NCBI GenBank assembly: GCA_947447985.1
Contig: CANFLX010000007.1
Location: 32,141-96,140 of the forward strand
DNA length: 64,000 nucleotides
Reading direction: 5' to 3'
Source: Comamonadaceae bacterium
GTDB taxonomy: Bacteria; Pseudomonadota; Gammaproteobacteria; Burkholderiales; Burkholderiaceae_C
Shown: piece by piece, positions 28,641-37,991 of the stretch
Position numbering within the stretch: the stretch's first letter is position 1
Layout of the letters: each line of letters opens with the position of its first letter
Notes under the pieces: generated by a model
The model's input: the letters and a program-made list of their open reading frames with translations, nothing else
The model's database searches: none
Told to the model about the DNA's origin: nothing
Program-made: the position numbers and the translations under genes

Positions 28641-29435
28641 CTACTTGCCGGTAAACCGCGCCGGGCGCTTTTCTAAGAACGCTTTCACGCCTTCGATGTA
28701 GTCGTGCGTGCGGCCCATGGCGGACTGGGTGTCGCGCTCGGCGTCCAGGTGGGCGGTCAAAGATCGGGTGCTGGCGCTTTGCATCAGCGCGCGGGTGGCC
28801 ACCAGTGCGGTGGTGGGCATGGCGGCCAAGCGCGTGGCCAGGGCCAGTGCAGCGGCGACGGGGTCGTCGGCCACGTCCCAAATCATGCCCCAGTCTTTGG
28901 CTTGGGGCGCGGCCAGTTTGTCGCCAGTCATGGCCAAGGCCATGGCGCGTGCCAGGCCCAGGCGCTCTACCAGCAGCCAGCTGCCGCCCGCGTCGGGCAC
29001 CAGCCCAATCTTGCTAAACGCCTGAATAAAGCTGGCCGTGGGTGCCGCAATGGCAATGTCGCAGGCCATGGCCAAGCTGGCGCCTGCGCCTGCGGCCACG
29101 CCGTTGACCGCGGCAATGCTGGGCATGCGCAGCGATTGCAGGCGCCGGGTGGTGGGGTTAAAAGCCTGGTCGATCACCAGGCCTGGGTCGGCACGCTGCA
29201 GCATGTCGGGGCCGGGCGTGAAGTCAAAGTCCGCCAAATCGGCACCCGCGCAAAAGCCGCGCCCCGCGCCCGTAATCACGCAGGCGCGAATGGCGGGGTC
29301 TGCCTCGGCCTGGTCGAGCGCGGCCCACAGGTCGTGGTGCATGGTGCGGGTAAAGGCGTTGAGCGATGCGGGGCGGTTGAGCGTGATCAGCGCCACATCG
29401 GCGCGGACTTCAAACAATACGGTGGCTTCGGTCAT
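28641..29435 (-). CDS. Enoyl-CoA hydratase/isomerase, PaaG-like
   Basis: This 264-residue crotonase-family enzyme has an oxyanion-hole block GRGFCAGADLADFD near residue 60 and AAVNGVAAGAGASLAMACD near 105. The segment FSKIGLVPDAGGSWLLVERLG resembles PaaG, the ring-1,2-epoxyphenylacetyl-CoA isomerase of phenylacetate breakdown. The rest of a paa cluster is not in the window, so PaaG is a similarity call only. It is divergent from the next crotonase gene, 85 bases away. Confidence 0.85.
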   Translation of the reverse strand: MTEATVLFEVRADVALITLNRPASLNAFTRTMHHDLWAALDQAEADPAIRACVITGAGRGFCAGADLADFDFTPGPDMLQRADPGLVIDQAFNPTTRRLQSLRMPSIAAVNGVAAGAGASLAMACDIAIAAPTASFIQAFSKIGLVPDAGGSWLLVERLGLARAMALAMTGDKLAAPQAKDWGMIWDVADDPVAAALALATRLAAMPTTALVATRALMQSASTRSLTAHLDAERDTQSAMGRTHDYIEGVKAFLEKRPARFTGK

Positions 29436-29520
29436 GGGCTCTCCTGCGGTGTTGTGGCTTGTCTGGGCGGCGGGGGCGCTGGCTATATAGTGGCACTTGC
29501 TCCAACCAACGGCCCGCACT

Positions 29521-30300
29521 ATGACTTACGAATGCATCACCACCCGTACCGAAGGCGACAAGGTCTTCATCATCACGCTCAACCGCCCCAAGCAGCTCAA
29601 CGCGCTCAACGACCAGCTGATGGACGAGCTGGGCGCAGCGCTCCTGGCCTATGACGCCGACCCCGCCTTGGGGTGTGCCGTCATTACCGGCAGCGAAAAA
29701 GCCTTTGCCGCAGGCGCCGACATTGCGGCCATGGCCAAGTACAGCTTTGCCGATGTCTATGGCGGCAATTACATCTCGCGCAACTGGGAAACCATTCGCA
29801 GCATCCGCAAGCCGGTGATCGCCGCCGTGAGCGGCTTTGCGCTGGGCGGTGGCTGCGAGTTGGCCATGATGTGCGACTTCATCATTGCGGCGGACAACGC
29901 ACGCTTTGGCCAACCCGAAATCAAGCTCGGGGTGATTCCCGGCGCTGGCGGCACGCAGCGCCTGCCGCGTGCGGTGGGCAAGGCCAAGGCCATGGACATG
30001 GCGCTGACCGCCCGCATGATGGACGCCGCCGAGGCCGAGCGCGCCGGCTTGGTGAGCCGTGTGGTGCCACTGGCCAGCCTGATGGACGAGGTGATGGCCG
30101 CCGCCCTGACCATTGCGGGCTTCTCGCAAATCGCCACCATGGCCGCCAAAGAAAGCGTGAACCGCGCCTTCGAGAGTGGCTTGTCAGACGGCGTGCATTT
30201 TGAGCGCCGCCTGTTCCATGCGCTGTTTGCCACCGCCGACCAGAAAGAGGGCATGGATGCCTTCATGGCCAAGCGACCCGCCGTCTTCACCCACCGCTAG
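29521..30300 (+). CDS. Enoyl-CoA hydratase, PaaF/Ech-like
   Basis: This 259-residue crotonase has both catalytic glutamates of hydratases: [12 protein letters not shown] near residue 115 and the block [20 protein letters not shown] near 135. It should add water across trans-2-enoyl-CoA in fatty-acid or aromatic-acid degradation. The start ATG at 29521 gives the usual N terminus. It is divergent from the PaaG-like gene. Confidence 0.92.
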   Translation: MTYECITTRTEGDKVFIITLNRPKQLNALNDQLMDELGAALLAYDADPALGCAVITGSEKAFAAGADIAAMAKYSFADVYGGNYISRNWETIRSIRKPVIAAVSGFALGGGCELAMMCDFIIAADNARFGQPEIKLGVIPGAGGTQRLPRAVGKAKAMDMALTARMMDAAEAERAGLVSRVVPLASLMDEVMAAALTIAGFSQIATMAAKESVNRAFESGLSDGVHFERRLFHALFATADQKEGMDAFMAKRPAVFTHR

Positions 30301-30332
30301 AGCGCCACGCCCAAGGGCCTGGCGGTTTTGGC

Positions 30333-30338
30333 TATAAT
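30333..30338 (+). promoter_or_regulatory. -10 box of the tRNA-Met promoter
   Basis: A perfect TATAAT lies about 11 bases before the tRNA and is followed by a GC-rich discriminator (GCGCC), as is usual for stable-RNA promoters. No good -35 element is visible. Confidence 0.5.
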
Positions 30339-30348
30339 TTGCGCCTTC

Positions 30349-30425
30349 GGTGATATAGCTCAGTTGGTTAGAGCGCAGCATTCATAATGCTGATGTCGGT
30401 GGTTCAAATCCACCTATCACCACCA
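30349..30425 (+). tRNA. tRNA-Met (CAT), elongator
   Basis: This is a complete 77-base cloverleaf. The acceptor stem is GGTGATA/TATCACC, the D arm GCTC/GAGC, the anticodon stem CAGCA/TGCTG with loop TTCATAA (anticodon CAT), and the T arm GGTGG/CCACC with loop TTCAAAT. CCA is encoded. Position 1 pairs normally with 72, unlike initiator tRNA, so it is the elongator. It is the insertion site of the element that begins directly after it. Confidence 0.96.
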
Positions 30426-30456
30426 TCTTTCGGTTTCAGGCAATGTCAGAAACCAT

Positions 30457-30493
30457 CAAACCCGCTCTAGCTAAGGCTGCAGCGGGTTTTTTG
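30457..30493 (+). terminator. Intrinsic terminator after tRNA-Met
   Basis: The stem AAACCCGCT / AGCGGGTTT is followed by a T-rich run, 32 bases after the tRNA. Confidence 0.65.
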
Positions 30494-30526
30494 TTGTCTC
30501 ATGAAGACGCACGATGTACCATGACA

Positions 30527-30598
30527 TACCAACACTTTGTTGGCACTTTTGTTGATACCTGCGCGCAGCAACGGGTACCAACAGATCAGATACCAACA
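30527..30598. repeat. Left-end integrase arm-type repeats
   Basis: TACCAACA occurs exactly at 30527, 30576 and 30591. Near copies of its inverse are at 30538 (TGTTGGCA) and 30550 (TGTTGATA). The cluster lies just upstream of the integrase start and would allow both arm binding and self-regulation. Confidence 0.6.
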
Positions 30599-30611
30599 AA
30601 CCGAGAGCTAA

Positions 30612-31850
30612 ATGGCACTTACAGACATGTTTGTCAGGGGCGTAAAGCACTCCGGGAAGCCGGTCGGTGACAAGTACAGCGATGGTCATGGCCTGTACTT
30701 GTTCGTCAAGGCAACAGGGAAATATTGGCGCCTCGCCTATCGTTATGCAGGGAAACAAAAGACGCTTGCGTTGGGCGTTTACCCGGCGGTTTCGCTGGCG
30801 GAGGCTAGGGCGAGCAGAACAAAAGCACGCGAGAATCTAGCCAAAGACATTGACCCGAGTGCGATCAAGCGGGTCGAAAAGGCGGCCAAACTCAGCAGCT
30901 CAGAAAACACCTTCAAAGCGATCGCTCTTGAATGGCACGGCACCAAGGTTGGCGGGTGGTCAAAAACCCATGCTGAAACCACCATGGAAAGGATGGAGAA
31001 AAATATCTTTCCGTGGCTGGGCGCTCGCCCCTTGATGGACATTGAAGCGCCTGAGGTACTTGCTACTCTTCGCAGAATTGAAGCTCGGGGTGCGATTGAC
31101 ACCACCCATCGTGTGAAATCCATCGTAAGCACCGTGTTCCGGTTTGCAATTGCAACTGGCCGGGCTGTGCGAAATCCTGCCGCTGATGTCGGCGTCGCAC
31201 TCAAGACGACGGTGAAAGGTCACCATCCGGCGATCACGGAACCCAAGCGTTTTGCCCAAATGCTGCGGGACATTTACGCCTACTCGGGTAGCAACATCAC
31301 ACGAGCGGCGGTCAAAATTCACGCACTGACTTTTCAACGGCCCAACGAGATACAGGGGATGGAGTGGTCAGAGGTTGACCTTGAAGCTGGTGTGTGGATC
31401 GTCCCAGCCTCACGTATGAAAGGTGTTCTTGAACGTAAAGCCCACGGTGATGCCCACACAGTCCCACTCTCGAAGCAGACAGTTGAGGTTCTCAAAGATT
31501 TGTATCCACTGACTGGGCACGGCCCAAAGGTATTCCCAAGTGAACGCGGAGAGGGCCGCAGTATCAGCGAGAACACAGCGCGACAAGCCCTGCGTAGCAT
31601 GGGTTACCTTGACCATGTACCCCATGGCTTCAGGGCTTCTGCACGTACGCTGATCCGAGAGGCGCTGCACTACGACAAAGAAGTTATTGAGCGTCAGCTA
31701 TCCCACGGGAGTGACGAGGCATTGGGCGGCGCCTACGATCGTACGCAGTTCTTGGCAGAGCGGGCGCAGATGATGCAGTCGTGGGCTGATTACCTGGACA
31801 AACTGAGGGTTGGCGCAGACGTCATTCAATTACGAACAAGGGCGGGATAA
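30612..31850 (+). CDS. P4-family tyrosine integrase
   Basis: This 412-residue protein has an N-terminal arm-binding domain of the DUF4102 type (LTDMFVRGVKHSGKPVGD to about residue 90), a SAM-like core-binding domain (~100-190) and a catalytic domain. Visible catalytic residues are the arginine in TFQRPNEIQG, HGFRAS (H-x-x-R) and the tyrosine in GGAYDRTQF. It integrates and excises the element at the adjacent tRNA-Met. All expected catalytic residues seem present, so it may be active. Confidence 0.95.
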   Translation: MALTDMFVRGVKHSGKPVGDKYSDGHGLYLFVKATGKYWRLAYRYAGKQKTLALGVYPAVSLAEARASRTKARENLAKDIDPSAIKRVEKAAKLSSSENTFKAIALEWHGTKVGGWSKTHAETTMERMEKNIFPWLGARPLMDIEAPEVLATLRRIEARGAIDTTHRVKSIVSTVFRFAIATGRAVRNPAADVGVALKTTVKGHHPAITEPKRFAQMLRDIYAYSGSNITRAAVKIHALTFQRPNEIQGMEWSEVDLEAGVWIVPASRMKGVLERKAHGDAHTVPLSKQTVEVLKDLYPLTGHGPKVFPSERGEGRSISENTARQALRSMGYLDHVPHGFRASARTLIREALHYDKEVIERQLSHGSDEALGGAYDRTQFLAERAQMMQSWADYLDKLRVGADVIQLRTRAG

Positions 31851-31924
31851 AGCACGCGCGGGCATGCTGCGCTGTTGCTTTGAGGATTGATAGCCGTCAG
31901 ATTCATCACGCCACAAGAGGTAAT

Positions 31925-31954
31925 TTGACACGTCGCGATCCAAGGTGGTAAGCT
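31925..31954 (+). promoter_or_regulatory. Candidate promoter before the element's replication operon
   Basis: A perfect TTGACA is followed after 18 bases by a weak TAAGCT. Confidence 0.4.
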
Positions 31955-32108
31955 CCAAAGAACGTTCTTGAGTACGTAGGGTGCGACGGGCTTCCATAAA
32001 CAGTGGCAGTTACGACACGCCGAACTCAAGTCTCCTTACCGTTTGCCATAGCCGTGCTGTTCTATGGGGGCGTAAAGAGGACACATGCACCCCGGTAGGC
32101 GGGTAAAC

Positions 32109-32140
32109 AGCGCAGCAACGTGATGCTGCGCTTTTTTTTT
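32109..32140 (+). terminator. Intrinsic terminator upstream of the AlpA-like gene
   Basis: The stem AGCGCAGCA / TGCTGCGCT is followed by nine T residues. It lies 33 bases before the AlpA-like start and about 258 bases after the integrase stop, so it may act as an attenuator of the replication operon rather than only ending the integrase message. Confidence 0.75.
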
Positions 32141-32172
32141 GCGCGCAGCTTTGCATCCGTGAAGGAACTGCG

Positions 32173-32424
32173 ATGAGCAATTCAAATTTTGATACTTTCC
32201 CCGATTGCGCTTTTTTGCGCGAGTCCCAGTTGATCCGAAGCGCCAAGCGCCCGGACGTCACTCCACTATTACCTTTTTCAGCGCCTACTTTATGGCGCAA
32301 GGTGAAAGACGGAACATTCCCAAAACCAATCAAATTATCCAGCCGGGTAACGGCTTGGACGGTTGGCGATATCCGTGGTTGGATTGCAGCTCAGAAATCT
32401 CAAAGCTGCGGGGGTGGCAAATGA
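32173..32424 (+). CDS. AlpA-like excisionase/regulator
   Basis: This 83-residue protein matches the AlpA/MerR-like winged-helix family (FLRESQLI, then FSAPTLWRKVKDGTFPKPIKLSSRVTAW in two halves). AlpA-type proteins activate integrase or act as excisionases in P4-like elements. The start has GGAACTGCG upstream. Its stop overlaps the next start as ATGA. Confidence 0.85.
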   Translation: MSNSNFDTFPDCAFLRESQLIRSAKRPDVTPLLPFSAPTLWRKVKDGTFPKPIKLSSRVTAWTVGDIRGWIAAQKSQSCGGGK

Positions 32425-32642
32425 CGCGCCCCATTTCAGTGTTGGTCCCGCGTGAAGGCCCTCTCGCCGCCACACATGAAACTCTGCAGCGGGCTTTGAG
32501 CCCCAATGAGCTGCGCAAGAATGTGGCGAACACATTGGCACAAAGAACACAGCTATCCGACGGTAAGCCCAGTCAAGAAACGAGCAATTTTCCCGCGAAC
32601 GCCAAATCCACTGTCAAAGCGATGATCGGAGGTCAGCTATGA
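32421..32642 (+). CDS. Small hypothetical protein in the replication operon
   Basis: This 73-residue hydrophilic protein has no recognised domain. Both ends overlap their neighbours by four bases (ATGA at 32421 and at 32639). This indicates that all three genes are translated as a unit and supports a real protein, possibly a replication accessory. Confidence 0.6.
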   Translation: MTRPISVLVPREGPLAATHETLQRALSPNELRKNVANTLAQRTQLSDGKPSQETSNFPANAKSTVKAMIGGQL

Positions 32643-35152
32643 CAGCTAACGCTTTGACGATCTCGGACAACAGCGCTGTAAGTATCGATAAAACCGATAA
32701 AACCGACAAAACCGACTTCGTCAGTAACGAGGATTTTTTGCTGGCAATCTTCGGGGAGGCGATGGCCGGTGGAACGGCCGATGCGCGCCCCATGGTGGTC
32801 AGCTTCGTTGGTAATCCAAAAGAAGTGCCGTCTAATAGGTGGCGTAGTAGACCGTGGAGGAGGGGTGCGGAGGTGTCCGCTTCGCTGCCTGCCAGCGCCA
32901 ACAACTACTTCAGCCTAGCCATGCTTCGACCCGACCAAGCTGGCAATTACCGACGAAGAAAAGTTGACTTTGCAGCACTGGGTGCGGTGATGCTGGACGA
33001 CGTGGGTACCAAAGTAGCGTTGGAAAGGTTGACCTTGCCGCCGTCTTGGTTGATAGAGACCTCTCCCGGAAATCATCAGGCGGGGTATTTGCTGCTCGAT
33101 CCACTGGTCGACGGGAATGCAGCTGACCATTTAATGAAATCCATCATTACTGCCGAGCTTTGCGACCCCGGAGCTGGTGGCCCACAATCACGGCTGGCCC
33201 GTTTACCGGTGGCGGTGAATGGCAAGTACACGCCGCCGTTTGCATGCAAGTTGGTTACCTGGTCGCCACACCTTAGGTACTCCGTAGCCGAGCTGGTGGA
33301 TGGGCTCGGGTTCGAGCTTGGATCGACTGTTCGTCACAAACGCCAGGTCAGACGCGGGACCACGCAACGCTCCAACGATGGCGATCCGGTCTGGATACCT
33401 CGCCCTTATGAAAACAGCGTTCTGGTCGCCCTGCGCGAACGAGGCCTTTACAAGGCGCCAATTGGCAACCAAAAGCACGACATCACCTGCCCCTGGGTCA
33501 AAGAGCACACAGGCGCAGCCGACGGCGGCACCGCGTATTTTGAACCAGACGACACCTGGCCCATTGGCGGATTCAAGTGCCTGCACGGTCACTGTGATGA
33601 CCGCCACATACGTGATCTCTTGCAAATTTTGAACGTTGAGGTGAACGCCGCTCGCATGAAGCCCACCATCCGCATCATGGCAGGTGAGATGCACCGCGTT
33701 GTGGACGCAGCTGAACGTGAACTGGCTCAGTCGCGCCGCCACTACCAACGCGGGGGCCTGATCGTAACGATTGTTACTGACCCAGGCACCCGAGAGACCC
33801 GCGTGCAAGAAATCAGTTCTCCTGCCCTTTTGCGCGCATTGGCATCTACGGCGACCTGGGAGCGCTTTGACGCACGCACCAACGACTGGCTCCGCACCGA
33901 CCCCCCTGCACGTCATGCGACTGTATTGTTCGACTCCACCAGCTACCCGCATCTTCCCGTTCTGAGAGGGCTGGCGCGCCAGCCCTATCTACGACCGGAT
34001 GGCAGTTTAATGATGATGGCGGGGTACGACTCTGCGACACAGATGTTTGGCGTGTTCGATGCCAGAGAGTTTTCAGTACCGGACAGCCCTACGCGCGCCG
34101 ATGCTGAAGAGGCATTGGCCCTTTTGAAGGGCGTACTGCAAGAGTTTGCCTTTGCTGGTGATGCCGACCTGGCCACCGCCTTAGTCGCCATGCTTACGGC
34201 CGCTGTGCGCCCCAGCCTATCGCACGCTCCGATGACTCATGTGAGGGCACACATGGTAGGGTCCGGCAAATCCTACCTTTGCGAATTGATTGCCGCAGTG
34301 GCCACTCCACAGCGAGGCACACCCACTACCTTTCCTGCTGATGATGAGGAATGTCGCAAGTTGCTGCTTGCCGAGTTGTTGCGCGCTCCAGCAGTCATTG
34401 AATTCGACAACCTTACCAGTGACCTGGTGCCGCACAAGAGTTTATGTACCGCGCTGACATCGGAGCATATGAGCGGGCGGATTTTGGGCGTATCAAAAAC
34501 AGCCACCGTTAACACGCGTACACTTTTTTTGTCCAGCGGCAACAACGTTGGCCCAGTGCAAGACATGGCCCGACGTTGCATCACCATTCACTTGGATCCA
34601 GGCTGTGAAGTTCCAGCGGCGCGCACCTTCGCTCGGCCAAACCTAGTGCGCGACGTGCTGCATGAGCGCGGGCGCTACGTGTCGGCCGCTTTGACCATAA
34701 TTCGCGCATGGGTAGTGGCCGGTCGCCCCAAATCCTTGTGCAAGTCGTTGGCAGGTTTTGAAGAGTGGTCCGACCATTGCCGACAGCCGTTGTTATGGCT
34801 GGGACTCGAAGACCCAACAGAATCCGTGTTCCTGGCAATGAACGAGGACCCTGACCGCGAAACGCTGGGCCGTATATTGTCCGCATGGCAGGACGTATTT
34901 GGCACAAAGGCCGCGATGGTTCGAGACGCAGTAAACAGTAATTCAGAGTTCAATGACGCGCACGTGGAACTGCGGGAGGTGCTTCGGGACATTGCTGATG
35001 AACGTGGCCAGATCAACCGCCGCAGGCTGGGCTGGTGGATAAAACGGCAGGCCGGGCGCATCGTTGATGGACGTCGGTTTGTACGTGGCGTTAGCCGTAG
35101 GTCAGCCGAGACCTGGCAAGTTGAATGTATCCCATACAACTTGTCGATCTGA
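32639..35152 (+). CDS. Primase/ATPase replication protein of the element
   Basis: This 837-residue protein joins an N-terminal RepB-primase-like domain (residues ~40-240, with FAALGAVMLDDVGT near 115) to a possible zinc-binding stretch GFKCLHGHCDDRH near 312. A C-terminal P-loop ATPase domain has Walker A HMVGSGKSY near 538 and Walker B-like VIEFDNL near 583. This layout fits satellite-phage and plasmid primase-helicases that start replication of an excised element. KTDKTDKTD near the N terminus is a small low-complexity repeat. Confidence 0.8.
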   Translation: MTANALTISDNSAVSIDKTDKTDKTDFVSNEDFLLAIFGEAMAGGTADARPMVVSFVGNPKEVPSNRWRSRPWRRGAEVSASLPASANNYFSLAMLRPDQAGNYRRRKVDFAALGAVMLDDVGTKVALERLTLPPSWLIETSPGNHQAGYLLLDPLVDGNAADHLMKSIITAELCDPGAGGPQSRLARLPVAVNGKYTPPFACKLVTWSPHLRYSVAELVDGLGFELGSTVRHKRQVRRGTTQRSNDGDPVWIPRPYENSVLVALRERGLYKAPIGNQKHDITCPWVKEHTGAADGGTAYFEPDDTWPIGGFKCLHGHCDDRHIRDLLQILNVEVNAARMKPTIRIMAGEMHRVVDAAERELAQSRRHYQRGGLIVTIVTDPGTRETRVQEISSPALLRALASTATWERFDARTNDWLRTDPPARHATVLFDSTSYPHLPVLRGLARQPYLRPDGSLMMMAGYDSATQMFGVFDAREFSVPDSPTRADAEEALALLKGVLQEFAFAGDADLATALVAMLTAAVRPSLSHAPMTHVRAHMVGSGKSYLCELIAAVATPQRGTPTTFPADDEECRKLLLAELLRAPAVIEFDNLTSDLVPHKSLCTALTSEHMSGRILGVSKTATVNTRTLFLSSGNNVGPVQDMARRCITIHLDPGCEVPAARTFARPNLVRDVLHERGRYVSAALTIIRAWVVAGRPKSLCKSLAGFEEWSDHCRQPLLWLGLEDPTESVFLAMNEDPDRETLGRILSAWQDVFGTKAAMVRDAVNSNSEFNDAHVELREVLRDIADERGQINRRRLGWWIKRQAGRIVDGRRFVRGVSRRSAETWQVECIPYNLSI

Positions 35153-35298
35153 TGGGTAGGTTAGTCGGTTTTTAGGTTTTACTCAGCCTGACGATTGAAA
35201 AACGCTGAAGTACAACGACGAACCGCATTGGCAGAGGCGCAACAGGAAGGTAGGTGAATGCTGCAGAGAACCCTAACCAGGGTCGCTCTGCGGCCCCG

Positions 35299-35532
35299 TC
35301 AGCAAAGAGCAGCCGGATCCTTGGATTTACATGCCCGTTGGCTGCGACTAGCTTTCGCCAATTGGTAATTTTTATCCGCTTCAAAAGCGGTTGCTAGGCG
35401 TTTATCCAAGCGCTCAATCTCGGCTGGTGACAAGGTGGCCTCATAGGCTCTGAGCCACGGCGTAAGACACATGCCCCGCATTGAGTGCGGGTTTTTCGCC
35501 TGGTTGGGCGAGGGTTGTTTCACGTCTGACAT
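35299..35532 (-). CDS. Possible small hypothetical protein
   Basis: This 77-codon frame is Lys/Arg/Ala-rich and helical (LSPAEIERLDKRLATAFEA). Its N-terminal part runs antisense through a plus-strand terminator hairpin (35475-35496), and no strong ribosome site is seen, so it may be spurious. Confidence 0.35.
   Translation of the reverse strand: MSDVKQPSPNQAKNPHSMRGMCLTPWLRAYEATLSPAEIERLDKRLATAFEADKNYQLAKASRSQRACKSKDPAALC
35475..35496 (+). terminator. Intrinsic terminator downstream of the primase gene
   Basis: The stem CCCGCA / TGCGGG with a 5-base loop is followed by TTTTT. It would end plus-strand transcription of the replication operon. Confidence 0.6.
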
Positions 35533-35577
35533 TTAAGTCCCAGTGCGATTCGGACAATACTTATAAGACGGACAATA

Positions 35578-35988
35578 TTACTTGCAATGGAAGCCCTGTC
35601 GATCCCAATCGATTTCACACGCACTTTGAGAAGATGAAGCATCCTCTGCGCAGAAAACGTAGATTTCACACCGCGCACCCAGCAATGCCATAGTTGTAAG
35701 CGCCACCAAGATTACCCCGAGCACACCGTAAGCTTCTGACTGCGATGTTTTCCAGCTTATCCTGAAGCTGAGAAGCAAGCGAGTCAGAGTATAAGCGCCG
35801 ACCAAGGCGAAGGTATTCATAAAAATTGTCACATACTTTGGCGTTAATTGGCTGAATACCAGAGAGGCTAAGCTTCCTAGAATTCCGCCGGGCGTACTGA
35901 AAAAACATATAACAATAAATATCCAAGTTAAAACAACTATCCAATAAAAGATATTCACGACTGAATGCCAGTCAATTTTTTTTGACAT
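35578..35988 (-). CDS. Small hypothetical membrane protein (cargo)
   Basis: This 136-residue protein has three hydrophobic helices (residues ~10-45, 50-72 and 85-105). Its tail carries three cysteines (ARCEIYVFCAED, QSAC). It follows the Sel1-like gene by 28 bases on the same strand, so the two form a unit. AT-rich codons differ from the core genome. No family was recognised. Confidence 0.65.
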   Translation of the reverse strand: MSKKIDWHSVVNIFYWIVVLTWIFIVICFFSTPGGILGSLASLVFSQLTPKYVTIFMNTFALVGAYTLTRLLLSFRISWKTSQSEAYGVLGVILVALTTMALLGARCEIYVFCAEDASSSQSACEIDWDRQGFHCK

Positions 35989-36016
35989 TGGTAACTCTCA
36001 AGTCGAAATTAAATTT

Positions 36017-37456
36017 TCAAAATTTTTCGGCAGGCACACGCTTGACTTTCATATTGCCATTAGTAACTGTGAACAAAGTAACTGACACATTCGAGTAAGT
36101 TATTCCCTGACTATCACGGATCTCTTCTAACGCAAATACTTTATCAGCCTCATAGGTATCGCTGCTTCCGATGAACCTGTATCGAAGCACGTATCTCCCA
36201 GGCGCAAGCTCATTTGCCGTGAATTTTTCTCCGGTTTTTATATAAATTTGCCTAACCGCTGGTTTATCGCCATTCAAATATATCCGTGCAACGGCATCGG
36301 CGCTCCCGCTTTTATTGTCGACGGTGAACGTTGAAAGGCCAGCCGCTACTGGCGGTGGTGAGCCGTTGAGGTATCCGGTATCAGCTTGCTTCTCGGCATC
36401 GCGAGCTACAGGTGCCTTTAAGAGGCTTTTGGTCTCAACTTGAGGCTTGACGACTTCCGCCCGTTGAACCTTTTCTGGCGGGGTGATTGGCTTCGGTATA
36501 GACATAATATTCTCCTGCTCGCCAGTGGATTGAGAGGAGGAAAATACGTTTTTACCGTTTAATTCTTTTACACACTTTTCCTCGGCATGGACTACATCCA
36601 TATATCGAGACCAATAGAATCGCTCAATCTCCAAGGATTTCAAAGATTCTTTTTCATGATCCAACATTGCTTGACTCGCACGCATTTGTTGATCTATAAA
36701 TTTATCCGAGCAAGCGAGCTGAATATCAGCTGTTCTCAAATTGTAGCCTTTTGTTTGCAGCTGAGAATATACATCAAAGGCCAAATCATGACGACTCCCT
36801 GGTGCATCCATAAATTTAAGTAAATCATTAGTACTTAACTCACTTAGCACTTGTCGAACAAGACTTTTCGCAGCATCATGGTCTTTGGGTCCACCGTAAC
36901 CCGCTGTGAGTAATATTGAGTATGCAAGAGCCTCTCGTGGCTTACCTTTTCGCGCAGGCTCCTGGAGTTCCGTTCTGGCCTGATCGAATTGATAGTCAGC
37001 AGCCAACTTGTCTGGCAGTCCAAAATATCCCTCAAGCAGTGCTATTCCATAGTCGATGCGTGCGAACGGATTACCAAAGGAAATTGAATATTTAAATAAC
37101 TTATGCGCTAACTCAATACGCTGTTCGTTACTTACTCCAATATCTGTATTATTTGCCAATATAATTGCCAATTCAAGCGATTGGTCTATTGGTTGTAAAT
37201 CCGCTAATGGAACTTGTCCGAAACCTGGAATTGGGCCGTTTAGCTGCCATGCTGCTTTCAGCACGTCACGCATCACGAATTCTGCTGTCTGCCTGTATTT
37301 ATGGGGCTTCCAAAACTGGACATATCCGATCCAGAGTACGCCTGTTGTCAGCAGACTCAGAGCCAAGGTGATAGCCCATAGCCGACGTTTCGCCCCAACC
37401 GTTAGTTTGGCGCGTACGTCAACGACATTGATTGAGGGGCCTTTTAGTGTTTTCAT
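36017..37456 (-). CDS. Membrane-anchored Sel1-repeat-like protein (cargo)
   Basis: With the ATG at 37456 this is 479 residues; an in-frame ATG at 37534 would add 26, but neither start has a clear ribosome site. A single membrane helix lies at residues ~25-47. Helical Sel1/TPR-like repeats follow (YGIALLEGYFGLPDKLAAD, YSILLTAGYGGPKDHDAA), then a Pro-rich linker. A C-terminal beta-rich domain of about 100 residues (RIYLNGDKPAVRQIYIKTGE, then LAPGRYVLRYRFIGSSD) ends the protein. The topology suggests a cytosolic N terminus and a periplasmic sensor or binding region. It faces an Xre regulator gene. The function is unknown. Confidence 0.7.
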   Translation of the reverse strand: MKTLKGPSINVVDVRAKLTVGAKRRLWAITLALSLLTTGVLWIGYVQFWKPHKYRQTAEFVMRDVLKAAWQLNGPIPGFGQVPLADLQPIDQSLELAIILANNTDIGVSNEQRIELAHKLFKYSISFGNPFARIDYGIALLEGYFGLPDKLAADYQFDQARTELQEPARKGKPREALAYSILLTAGYGGPKDHDAAKSLVRQVLSELSTNDLLKFMDAPGSRHDLAFDVYSQLQTKGYNLRTADIQLACSDKFIDQQMRASQAMLDHEKESLKSLEIERFYWSRYMDVVHAEEKCVKELNGKNVFSSSQSTGEQENIMSIPKPITPPEKVQRAEVVKPQVETKSLLKAPVARDAEKQADTGYLNGSPPPVAAGLSTFTVDNKSGSADAVARIYLNGDKPAVRQIYIKTGEKFTANELAPGRYVLRYRFIGSSDTYEADKVFALEEIRDSQGITYSNVSVTLFTVTNGNMKVKRVPAEKF

Positions 37457-37540
37457 CTTGGTGCCGCGCATAAGGTGCGGATTGCGTCGGGAATAATATC
37501 CTGAAATGGGATATTCCAAAACAGGATTGACCATCTGCGG

Positions 37541-37765
37541 ATGGCACTTGTCCGGGACCGAAAAGCACTACTTAGGAAGCTACTGAAAGAAGCTCGTCTT
37601 GAATCAGGGCTAACGCAGGTTGAGGTAGCAGCGAAACTGAAAGTGCCACAGTCATACATTGCCAAAGTCGAGCAGGGTGAGCGCAAGATTTCGTTCATCG
37701 AAACGCTTGACCTCTGCAAGGCGCTGGGGACCGACGCCAAGGACTTGATCAAACTTCTTGGCTGA
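37541..37765 (+). CDS. Xre-family helix-turn-helix regulator
   Basis: This 74-residue protein consists almost entirely of a lambda-repressor-like HTH: LTQVEVAAKLKVPQSYIAKVEQG is split between helices 2 and 3, and KISFIETLDLCKALG follows. It is divergent from the Sel1-like gene and likely controls it or the element. The upstream region is too short for a normal leader, so it may be weakly translated. Confidence 0.85.
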   Translation: MALVRDRKALLRKLLKEARLESGLTQVEVAAKLKVPQSYIAKVEQGERKISFIETLDLCKALGTDAKDLIKLLG

Positions 37766-37991
37766 ATCACCTACAAGCGGTAAAATCGACAAGCATCAAG
37801 AGAACGGGAGCGCCGTTCACCAACCTGCCCACGGCGCAAGGTGGTTAGCAAAGTGCTAATGCGGCCAAATCCTGGCAACCAAACCGAAGCGTTACCAATT
37901 TCAAGGTCTAGCCGACCAAATCGGCCGGGGGATTTATTCCAACTTGCAGCCCCCGACATCTGGTCAAACGCTGCTAAACCGGAGAAGCAAA

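Larger units (their letters stand above)
31851..32172. other. Non-coding gap between integrase and AlpA-like gene
   Basis: These 322 bases hold no convincing gene. They contain a candidate promoter (31925-31954) and a strong intrinsic terminator (32109-32140) placed before the replication operon. A short untranslated RNA would be made between the two. Confidence 0.5.
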
